A stretch of DNA of 64,000 nucleotides from NCBI GenBank assembly GCA_045113775.1, contig JBGUJH010000067.1, positions 62,001 through 126,000 of the forward strand, in the 5' to 3' direction. The position numbers and the translations under genes are program-made. The notes under the pieces were generated by a model. The model was not told the DNA's origin, made no database searches, and worked only from the letters and a program-made list of their open reading frames with translations. Every line of letters starts with the position of its first letter. Position 1 is the stretch's first letter. Origin of the DNA: CAG-791 sp045113775 (GTDB lineage: Bacteria; Bacillota; Clostridia; Lachnospirales; Lachnospiraceae). Positions 1-9,519 of this stretch are shown piece by piece.

Positions 1-663
1 ATCTACAGAATCCGCCTCGTACCCGCAGGCGCTGCAGACGCATTTCATCTGATAGACAGGTTCTTCATAGGCTTCTTCATCAACTACGGTCCTTGTTCCC
101 GTTTTGACTTCTTCAAAATGCCCTGTTTCATCGTGATGGATTATTTCCGTCTGTTCCACCCAGTCGTGTACATGAGAGTTTTCATGTTCTTCCTCTTCCG
201 GGTCATCTCCGCTCTCTTCGAAGGCGTCGTCTTCCTCCTTTTCTTCGCGATCATCATTTTCACTGTCTTCAGATTCCCATATCTGTTCCTGTGAATTCTC
301 CTGCTTCTCCATATGATCATCCGGAATGGACTGCTGCGCCTCATCTTCTTCTTTCTCATCCTCATCCGCTGTTGTGTTTTTCCCGGTCACTGCTCTTGCT
401 GCTGTATCCGCAGCAGTTTTTCCGGCTTTCTCAAGTATTTCTTCACCTGCTGTACGTTCGCTGCCGTTCTGTCCCTTCCCCTCAGCCCTTGAACTGCCTT
501 TATTATCAGGCACAGCTCCGGCAGTTGTTTCATCCGCGGCAGAAACCTCTCTTTCAGCAGTCTTTTTAGTTGAAACACAAGCTGTACAAAAGACAAGAGA
601 TATAGTCAGGGCAAGAATTGCCGTAAATGCCGCTTTGTTCATAATCTGCCTGTGATCACTCAT
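1..663 (-). CDS. Acidic secreted lipoprotein, truncated by window edge
   Basis: This reading frame begins at an ATG on the complement of 661-663 and stays open to base 1 (221 codons seen), so its C-terminus is missing. Residues 1 to about 30 look like a lipoprotein signal: a hydrophobic core ending in F-C-T-A-C, with either Cys possible as the lipidated residue. A long Glu/Asp/Ser-rich stretch follows. The last visible part has H-V-H-D-W, then H-H-D-E and a C-V-C-S-A-C-G cluster, a His/Cys pattern I associate with secreted proteins of Lachnospiraceae. The start overlaps the stop of the upstream adhesin by 8 bases, implying translational coupling. The function is unknown; a cell-surface accessory of the adhesin is a guess. 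Confidence 0.72.
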   Translation of the reverse strand, partial: MSDHRQIMNKAAFTAILALTISLVFCTACVSTKKTAEREVSAADETTAGAVPDNKGSSRAEGKGQNGSERTAGEEILEKAGKTAADTAARAVTGKNTTADEDEKEEDEAQQSIPDDHMEKQENSQEQIWESEDSENDDREEKEEDDAFEESGDDPEEEEHENSHVHDWVEQTEIIHHDETGHFEEVKTGTRTVVDEEAYEEPVYQMKCVCSACGYEADSVD

Positions 664-3600
664 CTGATCTCCTCTTCCTGAATATAAGGGCGCCGGCTGT
701 TCCTGCAGCTGCAGCAGCAAGCAGCAAGATCCAGATACCTGCCGTATTCCGGTCTCCGGTTCCGGGGCTGCCGGGCGGAGTCTGCCGCTTCACGGTCTGC
801 GCTTTGTCCATGAGGTCTCTGTGGGAGCCGACCTCATACGCCTCACCGCTGTCACTTCTGATCTCATAAAGTGTCTCGAAGGCAACATATTCTCCGTCCC
901 TGAGCTGAGAGGAGTCAAAGCTGAACAGGACTTCCACAGATCCGTCAGGTTCTTCAGCCAAAAACTCTGCTTCGCCGGTGATCTCTTTTCCGTCTGCGGC
1001 AGCAGGCCTGCCTGTAGATTTGTCCATCAGAATGCCGGTCACGCGATATTTTGCCCCCACTGAAAGGTTTTCATACTGAACGCTGTCCGCGATCTCCACA
1101 GTTCCCTTGTGGTCGAACCGGTGGTCTGAGTCTTTTTTGTCAGCAGCCGTCGTGCGGATCCGCGGGAAATGTACAGTCTGATTCTCATCCTCTATGTTCT
1201 CGTGGACCACTACGTCCGTCCTGGTCTGCAGCTGCGGATTAATGAACTGCAGGGTCTCGAAGACTACTGCGCTCCTGCCGGAAAGATCATCGGAATTGAT
1301 GATAAAAAAGATATCTTCAAACCCGTCTTCCGAATCGGGGGTGAACTGCCACTCTTTTACTTCATTTCCTTCTTTGTCGACCATCACGGATGGGATCTCG
1401 CCTGCGCCTTTACTTCCGTCCGGTACCGCCATGACCTTTCCGCGTATCACGTATTCCTTTCCGGGCAGCAAGTTCTCATAATGAAATCTGTCCCTGATCG
1501 TGACGTCTCCGCCGGCCTCCATTGTGCGGCCTTCCGACTGCGGATTGACGGCTTCTGTATATCCGTCCGGATGGTGCACTGTCTGGGCTTCGTCATCGAT
1601 GTTCTCATGTACGATCACCTCCGCGCCGTTATGGTAAACACGCTCGAACACAACAGCATCCTCACCCGCAAGCTCGCTCGCGTCATATACGAATGTGATC
1701 TCAAGAGCGCCGTCCCTGCTGCCGGGAGTAAATGTGACCGTATTATTTTCCACAGAGATCGTCCCTGACGGCTGTTCCTCGCTTACTTCTTCTTCGGAGG
1801 ACTTAAAGGAAGCATCGATCATGGTCGAGGGGATCTCTTCGCCGGAACTCTTCTTCATCACACGTCCCGCAGCTGTATATTCCTTGCCCGGGATCAGATT
1901 TCTGTACACCAGCGTATCCATGATCCTGACCTCTTCATCCGGGTACGCGATGCGGTCTCCGGTCTCAAGGTCTTTCACTGTAGTTGCGCCGTCCGGTATG
2001 TACACTGTCTGCGATCCGTCGAGGACTTCGTGTACGATCACCGGCTCACCATCCAAAGTCACTTTCTCATATACTGTCACGTCCCTGTTTGCAAGTGTTG
2101 AAGCATCTATTGAAAAATAGAGATCGAGTGTGCCGTTTTTAGAAGAAGGGACAAATTCGACGCATCCTTTCTCCTGCGGCACTCCGTTTTCGTCCGTCAT
2201 CGCGGAAGGTATCTCTTCGAGGATCGCTTCACCATTTTCGTTATAGCCTGTGGCTGCCATCACTTTGCCGGTAAACCTGTAAGTCTCACCGGGCAGCAGG
2301 TTCTCGTATCGGAATTCATCCTTAAATACCCGGTTCCCTGCCGCAAGCGAATTCTTGATCCCTGTCTCCAGGTCTGCCGCGTTCGTCTCCCCTCTCGGGA
2401 TGTGATCTGTCTGTTTTTCATCACTGATATCCCGATGCACAGCGATATCTATGCCTTTATATCGGACGGTCTCTCCAATGACCAGGTCCTCTCCGGCAAG
2501 CTCCGAAGCATCCGCCTCAAAGCTGACCAGGATCTCCCCGCTCACCTCATCTCCCTCTTTTCCGGCCGGCGTAAAGGTAACTTTTTCAGCGTCGAACGAT
2601 ATATCTCCTTCTCCTTCCGCACCGATGATCTTCGAAGGCACTGTCTGTGCCTGGTCAAAATCCGGCCCTTCGCTCTTTATTTTGACTTCTCCCGAGATCT
2701 CATAGGTCTTTCCTGCGATCAGGCCTTTATAAGTGATCCTGTCGACGATCACCCTGTCCCTGTCAGCCAGTGTGTTCTTCTTTCCCGTATCCCTGTCGCA
2801 TGCGTCAGTACTGACCTCGGGAACATATACCGTCTGCTGCGGGTCACTGACGTCCTTGTGGGACGCTATAAGGCTCTCCCCCAGATATACTTCTTCAAAG
2901 ACAACGATTCCGCTCTCATGGAGCTGCTGCGTATTGACGGCAAATGTCAATTCAGTTTCCCCATCCGCCTCCCGGGGAGTGAACTTCTTTTCTGCCGTCA
3001 CTTCTTTGCCGTCCAGAGTCAATGCAGTGCTGTCAGATTTTCTCATAAGAACTCCCCTGAGAGTATATTCCTCCCCCGGAATAAGATTCTTATAAGTGAC
3101 CTTGTCCGTGATCCGCGCGTTTTCTGTCCGCCCCAGCTGGCGATCCCCTGTTTCCGGGTTTTCCGCTTCTGTAGCGATCCCGGGGAAGTGGATCGTCTGC
3201 GACTTATCAGCTGGATCGGCGTGCTCAGCGATGACCTTTCCTTCGCGCTCGAGAGTTTCAAAAGCGACGGCGCTTCTTCCCTCCATGGAAATATCGGCGT
3301 CAAAAGTAAAGACCATCTTGACGGCCCCGTCGTCCGAATCCGCCTTGAATTTTTGCTGTGATGTTACTTCTCTGCCGTCTGCGTCGAGAATCGTCTTTCC
3401 TGTCTCTTTGTCGACCAGTCTCCCTTTCAGCAAGTACTCTTTACCTGCAAAGAGATTCCGATAAGACACAGTATCCTCGATCGTGACCCGCTCTCCGGCA
3501 CATGCGATCCTTGTACCGGACGCGGCGTTGACCGCTGATGTCCCGATCACAGGCTCCAGAGGCGTATCCGCGACCTCAAAAGTATTTGACGTCGATCTCT

Positions 3601-6229
3601 TCCCCTGTATGTCGACCAACTCGGCTTTATACTCCGTTGTCCGTCTGATCTGACCTATATAAAGGTCATGGTTTCCGAACTTTCCGTCGTTCTTGTACCC
3701 TTTTGCCGGTTTAGTCTCTCTGATCGTCACAGTGCCGAGCGGCAGCGTGATCAGGCCGCCCACCTTATAGAAATTGTCTCCGCTCACAAAGTGTTTTTCA
3801 TCCAGCGAAGCCCTGTAGAGCCCGTTCTCCGTCTTTTTCGTCTCGATCACCCAGGATCTGGATGCCTGCCGCGGGAGTGACGACGCGTCGTAATATCCGT
3901 TATAAAAACAGACCGTGAACTGCGCGCCCTCAAGGCTCCTGATATCAGTGCTGTCAGCCCCTTTACAGGTCTTATTGATCACTATTCCGGCCGGATCGTT
4001 GGCGGGCATATCCGAGACCGCGATTTCGACAGTTTTATTGTCTTCAACAGTAAATGAATACACTTTGTCAGACAGCAAATAGCCTTTTGCAGGTCTGGTC
4101 TCGATCAGGTAGTATTTACCCGGTGAGACCGATTTGGTCTTAGATTCCCCGTTCGAGTCAAATGCAAACAGAAGTCCTTCCACAATTCCCGCAGTGCCTC
4201 TTGACTTGGCGGCCGCCTCGGATGTATAGACCTGATATAAGGTCTGATCGAACGCATAGCAGCTGTTCCCGTTTGAAATAGATGTATCTGCAGAAGTTTT
4301 CCTGATCTTCATATAACCGGGGTGCTCGATCAGGGAATAGGATCCAAAACCAAAATCCTGCTTAGGATCACCGTCGTCTGTTAGTCCGTTATCTGACGTC
4401 ACATATACGTAATAGTTGCCGGGGACCTGCAGGTCCTCAATCGCTTTTACGAATTTGTATACATGATCCTTAAGTTTGTTGGAAGCGTCCCGGAATCCTT
4501 CTCCGATTTCGGAATGTCTGGCCAGTCCAAGCCTCGCATAGATCTCTGAAGCCGCCACATGCGTGACAATGCGGAGCGCACTCGTGTCATCGGACCCGAC
4601 CGCATTCTCGATAACACTCCTGCCGGGTCCGTCCGCTCCGTAATAGAGAGCCTTCACCATCATAGGCGCATCGATCTCATAGACTACTCCGGCAGAAACA
4701 CCCTCCATATCCCAGCCGCTGTGAAGCGGATCAAGGCATACGCCGATCCCTGCTTTCCTGCTGCTCAGATACAGGTCATAGCTGATAGTGGTCCAGTCAT
4801 TGCCGGCTCCGTCATAGCCTTTGTCGGCGTATTTATACACTCTCTGGTTCCTGTGCACGAGACTGATCTCGTCCGTGATATTCTTTCTGCTTCCCTTGCC
4901 GCCTTTGGTCCAGTCGGGCTCACTCGCGGCCGCCAGCAGTACATAGGGAGAAAAGCTGTTATTCATTATCTCGACCTTATCTCCGTCGACACTGCATGGA
5001 ACACTCTTCATCTCCAAGACGCTGCCTTTTTCCGCATGATAGACGGTCATCTGTGAATCTTCTTCCACCGCGTTCTCGAACACGACATCCACCATTCCCG
5101 CAGGCTGTATCTCTTTGCCGCTTCGATCCGTAAACCGGATATCGATGACTGCCGCGGCTACCCCGCTGTCCGCCATTTCCTCCGCTTTTTTCATGTAGGG
5201 CTGTGCGGCAGGCCCGGATATCTCTTTCACTTCCGCTTTCGTTCCCTCAGGAAATACTCCGGCTTCAGCGCTGATCTTTACCACATATTTGCCGGCTTTT
5301 TCTTCAGCCGCAAAAGACGGCATCGTGTCAAAAGATACATTGACTGTTTTCTGCCCCTTCCCGATCACGATCTCCTGCTCGAACTCGGCCTGCGGCCTTT
5401 CGGGATCATATATCGTCTCTTCCTTACCTTCCCCGTCCCCGGTCACGGCAAAAGACTTCACCCGGCATCCTTTGTCAGCGGACGCCCTGATCGTGACAGT
5501 CTTTCCGTTCTCTTCTTCAGCGCTGAAGTCATATCGCGCGTCAGATGAACTGAAAGTCCTGCCTTCTTCATCTACAACTAAGACCGTGAGATCCCGCGCC
5601 TTCTTCATCGTATAGACCTTTTCCCCGTCATATATGGTAACGGTTCCCCCGCAGGAATCTATGTTGACGGCGATGCGCCCCGTTTCTGTTTTATTTCCGT
5701 CCGCATCTCTTGTTTCAGGAACTTCCGGTTCCTGCACCTGAGCTGATTCCATGTTTGTTGCCGCTGATCCTGATCCTTCAGCTGCGGTCTCCGGGCTCTG
5801 CTGTTCCTCCTGTATCGTTTCCGAAGACTGGGGGTCTTCCTGCGACGTTTCCGAAAGCTGTGAACCTTCCGGCACTGTTTCTGAAAGCTGTGATTCTTCC
5901 GGCACTGTTTCCGAAGGCTGCGGCTCTTCCCGCGCCGTTTCAGAAGACTGCCCGTCTTCTTTCGCCGGTAATTCCGCTTCTGTCTCTTCCTCTCGGGAGG
6001 CTGCGTCCGACGTACTGCCGTCACTTACGGGGTCAATACCTTCTTTTTCATTTTGCAGGGATTCTTCTTCCCTTACTGTCTCTTCCTCCGACAGCCCCTC
6101 AGCTGTCGTTTCCTGCGCGGGCGGATCCTGGTTCACCGATTCGGCAGCATTCGCGGCGCCTGTAAACGCGGAGCTGAACACCGTCACCGCAGTGAGTGCG
6201 GCGGCAAACAATCTGCATTTTAAGCTCAT
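656..6229 (-). CDS. VaFE-repeat sortase-anchored surface protein (adhesin/pilin-like)
   Basis: This 1857-residue exported wall protein has a signal peptide (about 1-28) and a Ser/Glu/Thr-rich stalk with imperfect S-E-T-x-x-E-x repeats (about 85-160). A region near 497-560 resembles a thioester-type domain (G-V-C-L-D-P and T-H-V-A). Two Cna-B/SpaA-type domains follow at about 636-740 and 748-860. Seven consecutive VaFE-type domains of about 130 residues span 913-1815, each with a Y-x-N-L-x-x-G-x-x-Y segment, an A/V-F-E-x segment and a closing Q-T-V motif. The C-terminus has S-P-G-T-G-D, a hydrophobic helix and an R-K-R-R tail, a variant LPxTG signal. A ribosome site (AGGAGAAT) precedes the ATG. 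Cna-B and VaFE folds typically carry intramolecular isopeptide bonds. A role in host or mucus adhesion is inferred. Confidence 0.9.
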   Translation of the reverse strand: MSLKCRLFAAALTAVTVFSSAFTGAANAAESVNQDPPAQETTAEGLSEEETVREEESLQNEKEGIDPVSDGSTSDAASREEETEAELPAKEDGQSSETAREEPQPSETVPEESQLSETVPEGSQLSETSQEDPQSSETIQEEQQSPETAAEGSGSAATNMESAQVQEPEVPETRDADGNKTETGRIAVNIDSCGGTVTIYDGEKVYTMKKARDLTVLVVDEEGRTFSSSDARYDFSAEEENGKTVTIRASADKGCRVKSFAVTGDGEGKEETIYDPERPQAEFEQEIVIGKGQKTVNVSFDTMPSFAAEEKAGKYVVKISAEAGVFPEGTKAEVKEISGPAAQPYMKKAEEMADSGVAAAVIDIRFTDRSGKEIQPAGMVDVVFENAVEEDSQMTVYHAEKGSVLEMKSVPCSVDGDKVEIMNNSFSPYVLLAAASEPDWTKGGKGSRKNITDEISLVHRNQRVYKYADKGYDGAGNDWTTISYDLYLSSRKAGIGVCLDPLHSGWDMEGVSAGVVYEIDAPMMVKALYYGADGPGRSVIENAVGSDDTSALRIVTHVAASEIYARLGLARHSEIGEGFRDASNKLKDHVYKFVKAIEDLQVPGNYYVYVTSDNGLTDDGDPKQDFGFGSYSLIEHPGYMKIRKTSADTSISNGNSCYAFDQTLYQVYTSEAAAKSRGTAGIVEGLLFAFDSNGESKTKSVSPGKYYLIETRPAKGYLLSDKVYSFTVEDNKTVEIAVSDMPANDPAGIVINKTCKGADSTDIRSLEGAQFTVCFYNGYYDASSLPRQASRSWVIETKKTENGLYRASLDEKHFVSGDNFYKVGGLITLPLGTVTIRETKPAKGYKNDGKFGNHDLYIGQIRRTTEYKAELVDIQGKRSTSNTFEVADTPLEPVIGTSAVNAASGTRIACAGERVTIEDTVSYRNLFAGKEYLLKGRLVDKETGKTILDADGREVTSQQKFKADSDDGAVKMVFTFDADISMEGRSAVAFETLEREGKVIAEHADPADKSQTIHFPGIATEAENPETGDRQLGRTENARITDKVTYKNLIPGEEYTLRGVLMRKSDSTALTLDGKEVTAEKKFTPREADGETELTFAVNTQQLHESGIVVFEEVYLGESLIASHKDVSDPQQTVYVPEVSTDACDRDTGKKNTLADRDRVIVDRITYKGLIAGKTYEISGEVKIKSEGPDFDQAQTVPSKIIGAEGEGDISFDAEKVTFTPAGKEGDEVSGEILVSFEADASELAGEDLVIGETVRYKGIDIAVHRDISDEKQTDHIPRGETNAADLETGIKNSLAAGNRVFKDEFRYENLLPGETYRFTGKVMAATGYNENGEAILEEIPSAMTDENGVPQEKGCVEFVPSSKNGTLDLYFSIDASTLANRDVTVYEKVTLDGEPVIVHEVLDGSQTVYIPDGATTVKDLETGDRIAYPDEEVRIMDTLVYRNLIPGKEYTAAGRVMKKSSGEEIPSTMIDASFKSSEEEVSEEQPSGTISVENNTVTFTPGSRDGALEITFVYDASELAGEDAVVFERVYHNGAEVIVHENIDDEAQTVHHPDGYTEAVNPQSEGRTMEAGGDVTIRDRFHYENLLPGKEYVIRGKVMAVPDGSKGAGEIPSVMVDKEGNEVKEWQFTPDSEDGFEDIFFIINSDDLSGRSAVVFETLQFINPQLQTRTDVVVHENIEDENQTVHFPRIRTTAADKKDSDHRFDHKGTVEIADSVQYENLSVGAKYRVTGILMDKSTGRPAAADGKEITGEAEFLAEEPDGSVEVLFSFDSSQLRDGEYVAFETLYEIRSDSGEAYEVGSHRDLMDKAQTVKRQTPPGSPGTGDRNTAGIWILLLAAAAAGTAGALIFRKRRSDE

Positions 6230-6474
6230 CTTCTCTATTCTCCTGTTCTTAGATGACTGTACCTGTGTGTGACTTTATTTAAACGGATAATGAGAGCGGC
6301 CTGCACTGCGGGATCCGCGCAGCGAGATACCTTACCCGGTGATGATAAGAGCTAAAAATAGATTTAATGGATTTATTGCGCAGACAAATGCGCGTGAAAT
6401 GCGGTCTGCCCAGATACAGACCTCAGAATGTCCGGCGGCAGAAGAACAGTGCCCGATCCGGAATCGATATGGAG

Positions 6475-6504
6475 ATTATAATTCGACATTTCATGACGCG
6501 GCAA
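6475..6504 (-). promoter_or_regulatory. Candidate sigma-A promoter for the adhesin gene
   Basis: On the minus strand a perfect TATAAT (6475-6480) lies 18 bp from TTGCCG (6499-6504). It would give a leader of about 240 nt before the adhesin ATG. The -35 match is only moderate, so this is a candidate, not a mapped promoter. Confidence 0.35.
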
Positions 6505-6523
6505 TTCTTTTTGCTTGATAAAA

Positions 6524-6562
6524 CGCAAAAAACACAGCACATCGATCGATGTGCTGTGTTTT
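6524..6562 (-). terminator. Rho-independent terminator of the DUF853 ATPase gene
   Basis: A perfect palindrome (6529-6562; arms AAAACACAGCAC/GTGCTGTGTTTT around ATCGATCGAT) is followed on the minus strand by a run of T. It lies about 60 nt past the ATPase stop. Confidence 0.8.
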
Positions 6563-6620
6563 CGTTTGGTTTTCGTCAGATTTCTTAATTCATTTCGGTG
6601 GAAAAACCACCGAGAACGGA

Positions 6621-8219
6621 TCAGCCTCCGAACAATGTATTGAGGATGCCTCTTCCGAGGGAAGATCCCAAATTGCCGCCGAGCGTCTTGCCGAACTTTC
6701 CGCCGATGGTTCCGCCCACCGTCTTGCCGACTTCGCGTCCGACTGTTCCGGCAACTGAACCGCCTATGGTCTTAGCGGCGCGCTTCTTGGCAGCTGCATT
6801 CTTCTCTGCTTCCCTGGCTGCAGCCTTGGCTTCCGCGGCCTGCTGTTTTGCCAGCTCCGCCTCTTCCTTCGCTTTCTGCTTAGCAGCTTCAAGTTCCTGT
6901 TTGGCCTTCGCCTCTTCAGCTTCCTTTTCCAGACCGATCCTCAGCAGGATCTCATAAGCGGATTCGGGGTCAACGCTCTCGGCGTACTTGCCGTACAGAA
7001 TACTCTCTTTGATCTTCTGCTCTCTCTCAAAATCAGTGACCGCGCCCATGCGGCTCTGCGGAGGAAGGATCTTTACTTTCTGCGCGATCCCGGGGGTGCC
7101 GTCATCCTGAAGGAAGGATACCACTGCTTCTCCGGTCCCCAGTTCCAAAATAGTGTCAAAAGTGTTGAACTGCGGATTCACACGGAAAGAATCAGCGGCC
7201 GCGCGGACTGCTTTCTGGTCAGCCGGCGTATAGGCGTGCAGTGCGTGCTGGATCCTGTTGCCGAGCTGGGCGAGGACTCCATCCGGAATATCTCTGGGGT
7301 TCTGCGTGCAGAAATAGACGCCGACGCCCTTGGAGCGGATGAGTTTTACGACCTGCTCTATTTTCTCAAGAAGGCTCTTGGGAGCATCCTTGAACAGAAG
7401 ATGAGCTTCATCGAAGAAGAATACCATCTTAGGTTTTGCGAGATCGCCTACCTCGGGGAGCATCTCAAAGAGTTCGGAGAGCATCCACAGCAGGAAAGTT
7501 GAATACAGCCTTCCGTTGTTGATCAGGCTCTCGCTGTCGAGGATATTGATCATTCCCTTGCCGCCGTCCTGAGCGATCCAGTCACGGATATTGAGACCGG
7601 GCTCGCCGAAGAACACTTCTCCGCCTTCGATCTCGAGAGCGACGACCGAGCGGAGGATAGCCGCGATGGAAGCCGGGCTCATCTTGCCGTATTCCGCCTC
7701 GAATTCCCTGCGGTTGTCATTCACATAATTGAGCATGGACTTCAGATCCTTGAGATCGATAAGAAGAAGTCCGTTATCATCAGCGATCTTGAATACGATA
7801 GACAGGATATTGGACTGGAGCTCATTGAGTTTGAGGATACGGGAGAGAAGGAGCGGTCCCATCTCCGAAACAGTGGTCCTGAGCTGAATGCCCTTTTCTC
7901 CGTAAATATCCCAGAAAGTGACCGGATATCCCTGATAGGAGAAACCATACTGGGCAAGCCCGAATCTCTCGATCCTGGCGCGCATGTCCTCAGTGTCGAG
8001 TCCTGCAGCCATCATTCCGGCAATATCGCCCTTTACGTCAGCCAGAAATACCGGAACACCCATGTCACTGAACGCCTCAGCCATAACTCTGAGCGTCACT
8101 GTTTTACCGGTACCCGTGGCGCCTGCGACCAGACCGTGTCTGTTTGCCTTGCCGGGCAGAAGGCAGATCTCTTCGCCCGCGTCGTTAAGTGCTAACCAAA
8201 CTTTGCCATCCTTATACAC
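6621..8219 (-). CDS. HerA/DUF853-type ATPase (helicase HerA-like C-terminal family)
   Basis: This cytoplasmic P-loop ATPase is of the type annotated as DUF853 or YjgR. Near the N-terminus it shows the family segment L-P-G-K-A-N-R-H-G-L then Walker A G-A-T-G-T-G-K-T. A Walker B-like V-F-F-F-D-E-A-H lies mid-protein and is followed by Y-F-C-T-Q-N-P-R-D. The last 100 residues are an Ala/Glu/Lys coiled coil and then a Gly-rich tail of G-x-x-x-G repeats ending L-F-G-G, typical of the family. I chose a GTG start at 8219, because it follows GGGGGTGACAAA and leaves the expected short N-terminus. An in-frame TTG at 8279 lacks a good ribosome site. The role is unproven; DNA translocation is inferred from HerA. 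The gene stands alone with its own terminator. Confidence 0.88.
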   Translation of the reverse strand: MYKDGKVWLALNDAGEEICLLPGKANRHGLVAGATGTGKTVTLRVMAEAFSDMGVPVFLADVKGDIAGMMAAGLDTEDMRARIERFGLAQYGFSYQGYPVTFWDIYGEKGIQLRTTVSEMGPLLLSRILKLNELQSNILSIVFKIADDNGLLLIDLKDLKSMLNYVNDNRREFEAEYGKMSPASIAAILRSVVALEIEGGEVFFGEPGLNIRDWIAQDGGKGMINILDSESLINNGRLYSTFLLWMLSELFEMLPEVGDLAKPKMVFFFDEAHLLFKDAPKSLLEKIEQVVKLIRSKGVGVYFCTQNPRDIPDGVLAQLGNRIQHALHAYTPADQKAVRAAADSFRVNPQFNTFDTILELGTGEAVVSFLQDDGTPGIAQKVKILPPQSRMGAVTDFEREQKIKESILYGKYAESVDPESAYEILLRIGLEKEAEEAKAKQELEAAKQKAKEEAELAKQQAAEAKAAAREAEKNAAAKKRAAKTIGGSVAGTVGREVGKTVGGTIGGKFGKTLGGNLGSSLGRGILNTLFGG

Positions 8220-8331
8220 TTTGTCACCCCCGTTATATAAAACGAAATGTACAGTTCCCGCACTTGCAGTGATCAGCAAACGCGGTTTTTCCCAAACTCA
8301 TATATACTAAAGTATACACTAAAAACTCGCA

Positions 8332-9354
8332 TCATTCAGCATTCTTATAATTATACCGGTTTTTCTTTTCTTTTTTGCGCTTCTTTTCTATCTCCGGATA
8401 CCCTGTTCCCTCCATATCTTTTATCTCCTGCTCATAGGCCGGGATCAGTTCATTCCATGACCGGAAAGCAGGGTCGCCGCGGTGGTCAGGGAGATCACAA
8501 TTACTGATCATGTACTGTGCCAGATAATCCGTCATTTTTGCGGAACCGAAAAGGTTCAGATGATCTCCTTCATCAAAAGTATCTTTCTCCCAGTCAATAT
8601 GCAGATTATCCGTATCGCTGTTTCCGTCAAGAAAGGCGACTCCGTTTTCTTCGGCCAATTTCTCTATCCCTTTGTGCATCCTGATATTATAACTGACCGG
8701 AGACGGGACGCCGTAAAGGATCAGCTCTATTCCGTTATCGTCGCAGAGCTCTTTGATCTTACTGAAATAGTAGTATTGTTCACGGGCGAACACGTCGACG
8801 TGCGTATCGCTGTAATCATAGTATTCGCCTCCCGTGTAAGGCTTTACGATCTCGTTTACAGAAAAGCCCTTGAAGTATTTTCTTTGTATGTAGCCATCCG
8901 CGATATTCTTCCAAATATAGTGATATTTTATGTAGGCGGATCTGTATCTGATCGCTTCCGCGAGCCGTGAAATATACGCATCCAGGTTCTTATGATGTTT
9001 GGAAATATTGTTTGCTTCCCAGAGGACCACCTTGACCGGCTGGTCCTTGATCGCCCTTTGGATCGCGTAATAGGTTTCAACAGGCATCTGCATCTCACAG
9101 CCGATATTATAAGACGTGATCCCGTAATTCTTATACAAATACATTGGATCTACGCCGCAAATTCCGAGACTGTTTCCCACACAGATCACATCGATCTGTC
9201 CGGGCTGTTCAGCTTCGAACCCGGCCAACCTCGCATCTCTTTCGGAGATAAATCCTCTTGTATACCAAATCCCTCCGTCGAAGAAGAACCCCAGGATTAC
9301 TGTAATGATGATCAAAATGGCTGTGAATCCCGTGATCTTAAGTAAACTTTTCAT
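8332..9354 (-). CDS. Membrane-anchored SGNH/DltD-like protein, paralogue 1
   Basis: This protein of about 340 residues has one N-terminal membrane helix (about 5-27), so the rest should lie outside the membrane. An SGNH block I, V-G-N-S-L, supplies the candidate nucleophile Ser, and a late D-E-G-D-H-L-N motif supplies the Asp/His pair. It ends with the signature D-H-R-G-D-P-A-F-x-x-W, shared with the two paralogues in this locus, and a Lys-rich tail. The start is ATG 9354, which follows AAGGATAAA. It is the last gene of the dlt-like operon, 165 nt behind paralogue 2. DltD family members help place D-alanine on teichoic acids. Here the acyl group and acceptor are unknown. Confidence 0.8.
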   Translation of the reverse strand: MKSLLKITGFTAILIIITVILGFFFDGGIWYTRGFISERDARLAGFEAEQPGQIDVICVGNSLGICGVDPMYLYKNYGITSYNIGCEMQMPVETYYAIQRAIKDQPVKVVLWEANNISKHHKNLDAYISRLAEAIRYRSAYIKYHYIWKNIADGYIQRKYFKGFSVNEIVKPYTGGEYYDYSDTHVDVFAREQYYYFSKIKELCDDNGIELILYGVPSPVSYNIRMHKGIEKLAEENGVAFLDGNSDTDNLHIDWEKDTFDEGDHLNLFGSAKMTDYLAQYMISNCDLPDHRGDPAFRSWNELIPAYEQEIKDMEGTGYPEIEKKRKKEKKNRYNYKNAE

Positions 9355-9519
9355 TTTATCCTTATGTTCCAATCTTTTGATGTTAGAGGCCGGACCGGAC
9401 ACGGCCGCCGATGTGAGTGATCTGAGCGGCAGAGACCATAAAATCGGAATCTTAAGAAAACTCCAGGCCAGCGTAAAACGGCGCAGACCCGGAGTCCGAA
9501 TGCTTACAGTACAACAAAA

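Larger units (their letters stand above)
6230..6620. other. 391-nt intergenic region without a gene
   Basis: Between the adhesin start and the ATPase stop I see no credible coding frame. The stretch holds the ATPase terminator near 6524-6562 and a candidate adhesin promoter at 6475-6504. The remaining roughly 240 nt would be a long 5' leader of the adhesin mRNA, in which I recognise no known riboswitch. Confidence 0.5.

Noticed and set aside
2402..3361. Long open frame on the plus strand within the adhesin gene
   Set aside because: It is antisense to conserved VaFE domains, has no ribosome site or family similarity, and follows from codon bias of the repeats.
8220..8279. Possible 20-residue N-terminal extension of the DUF853 ATPase from a TTG
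   Set aside because: There is no ribosome site before the TTG, whereas GGGGGTG precedes the GTG at 8219 and the family begins close to there.
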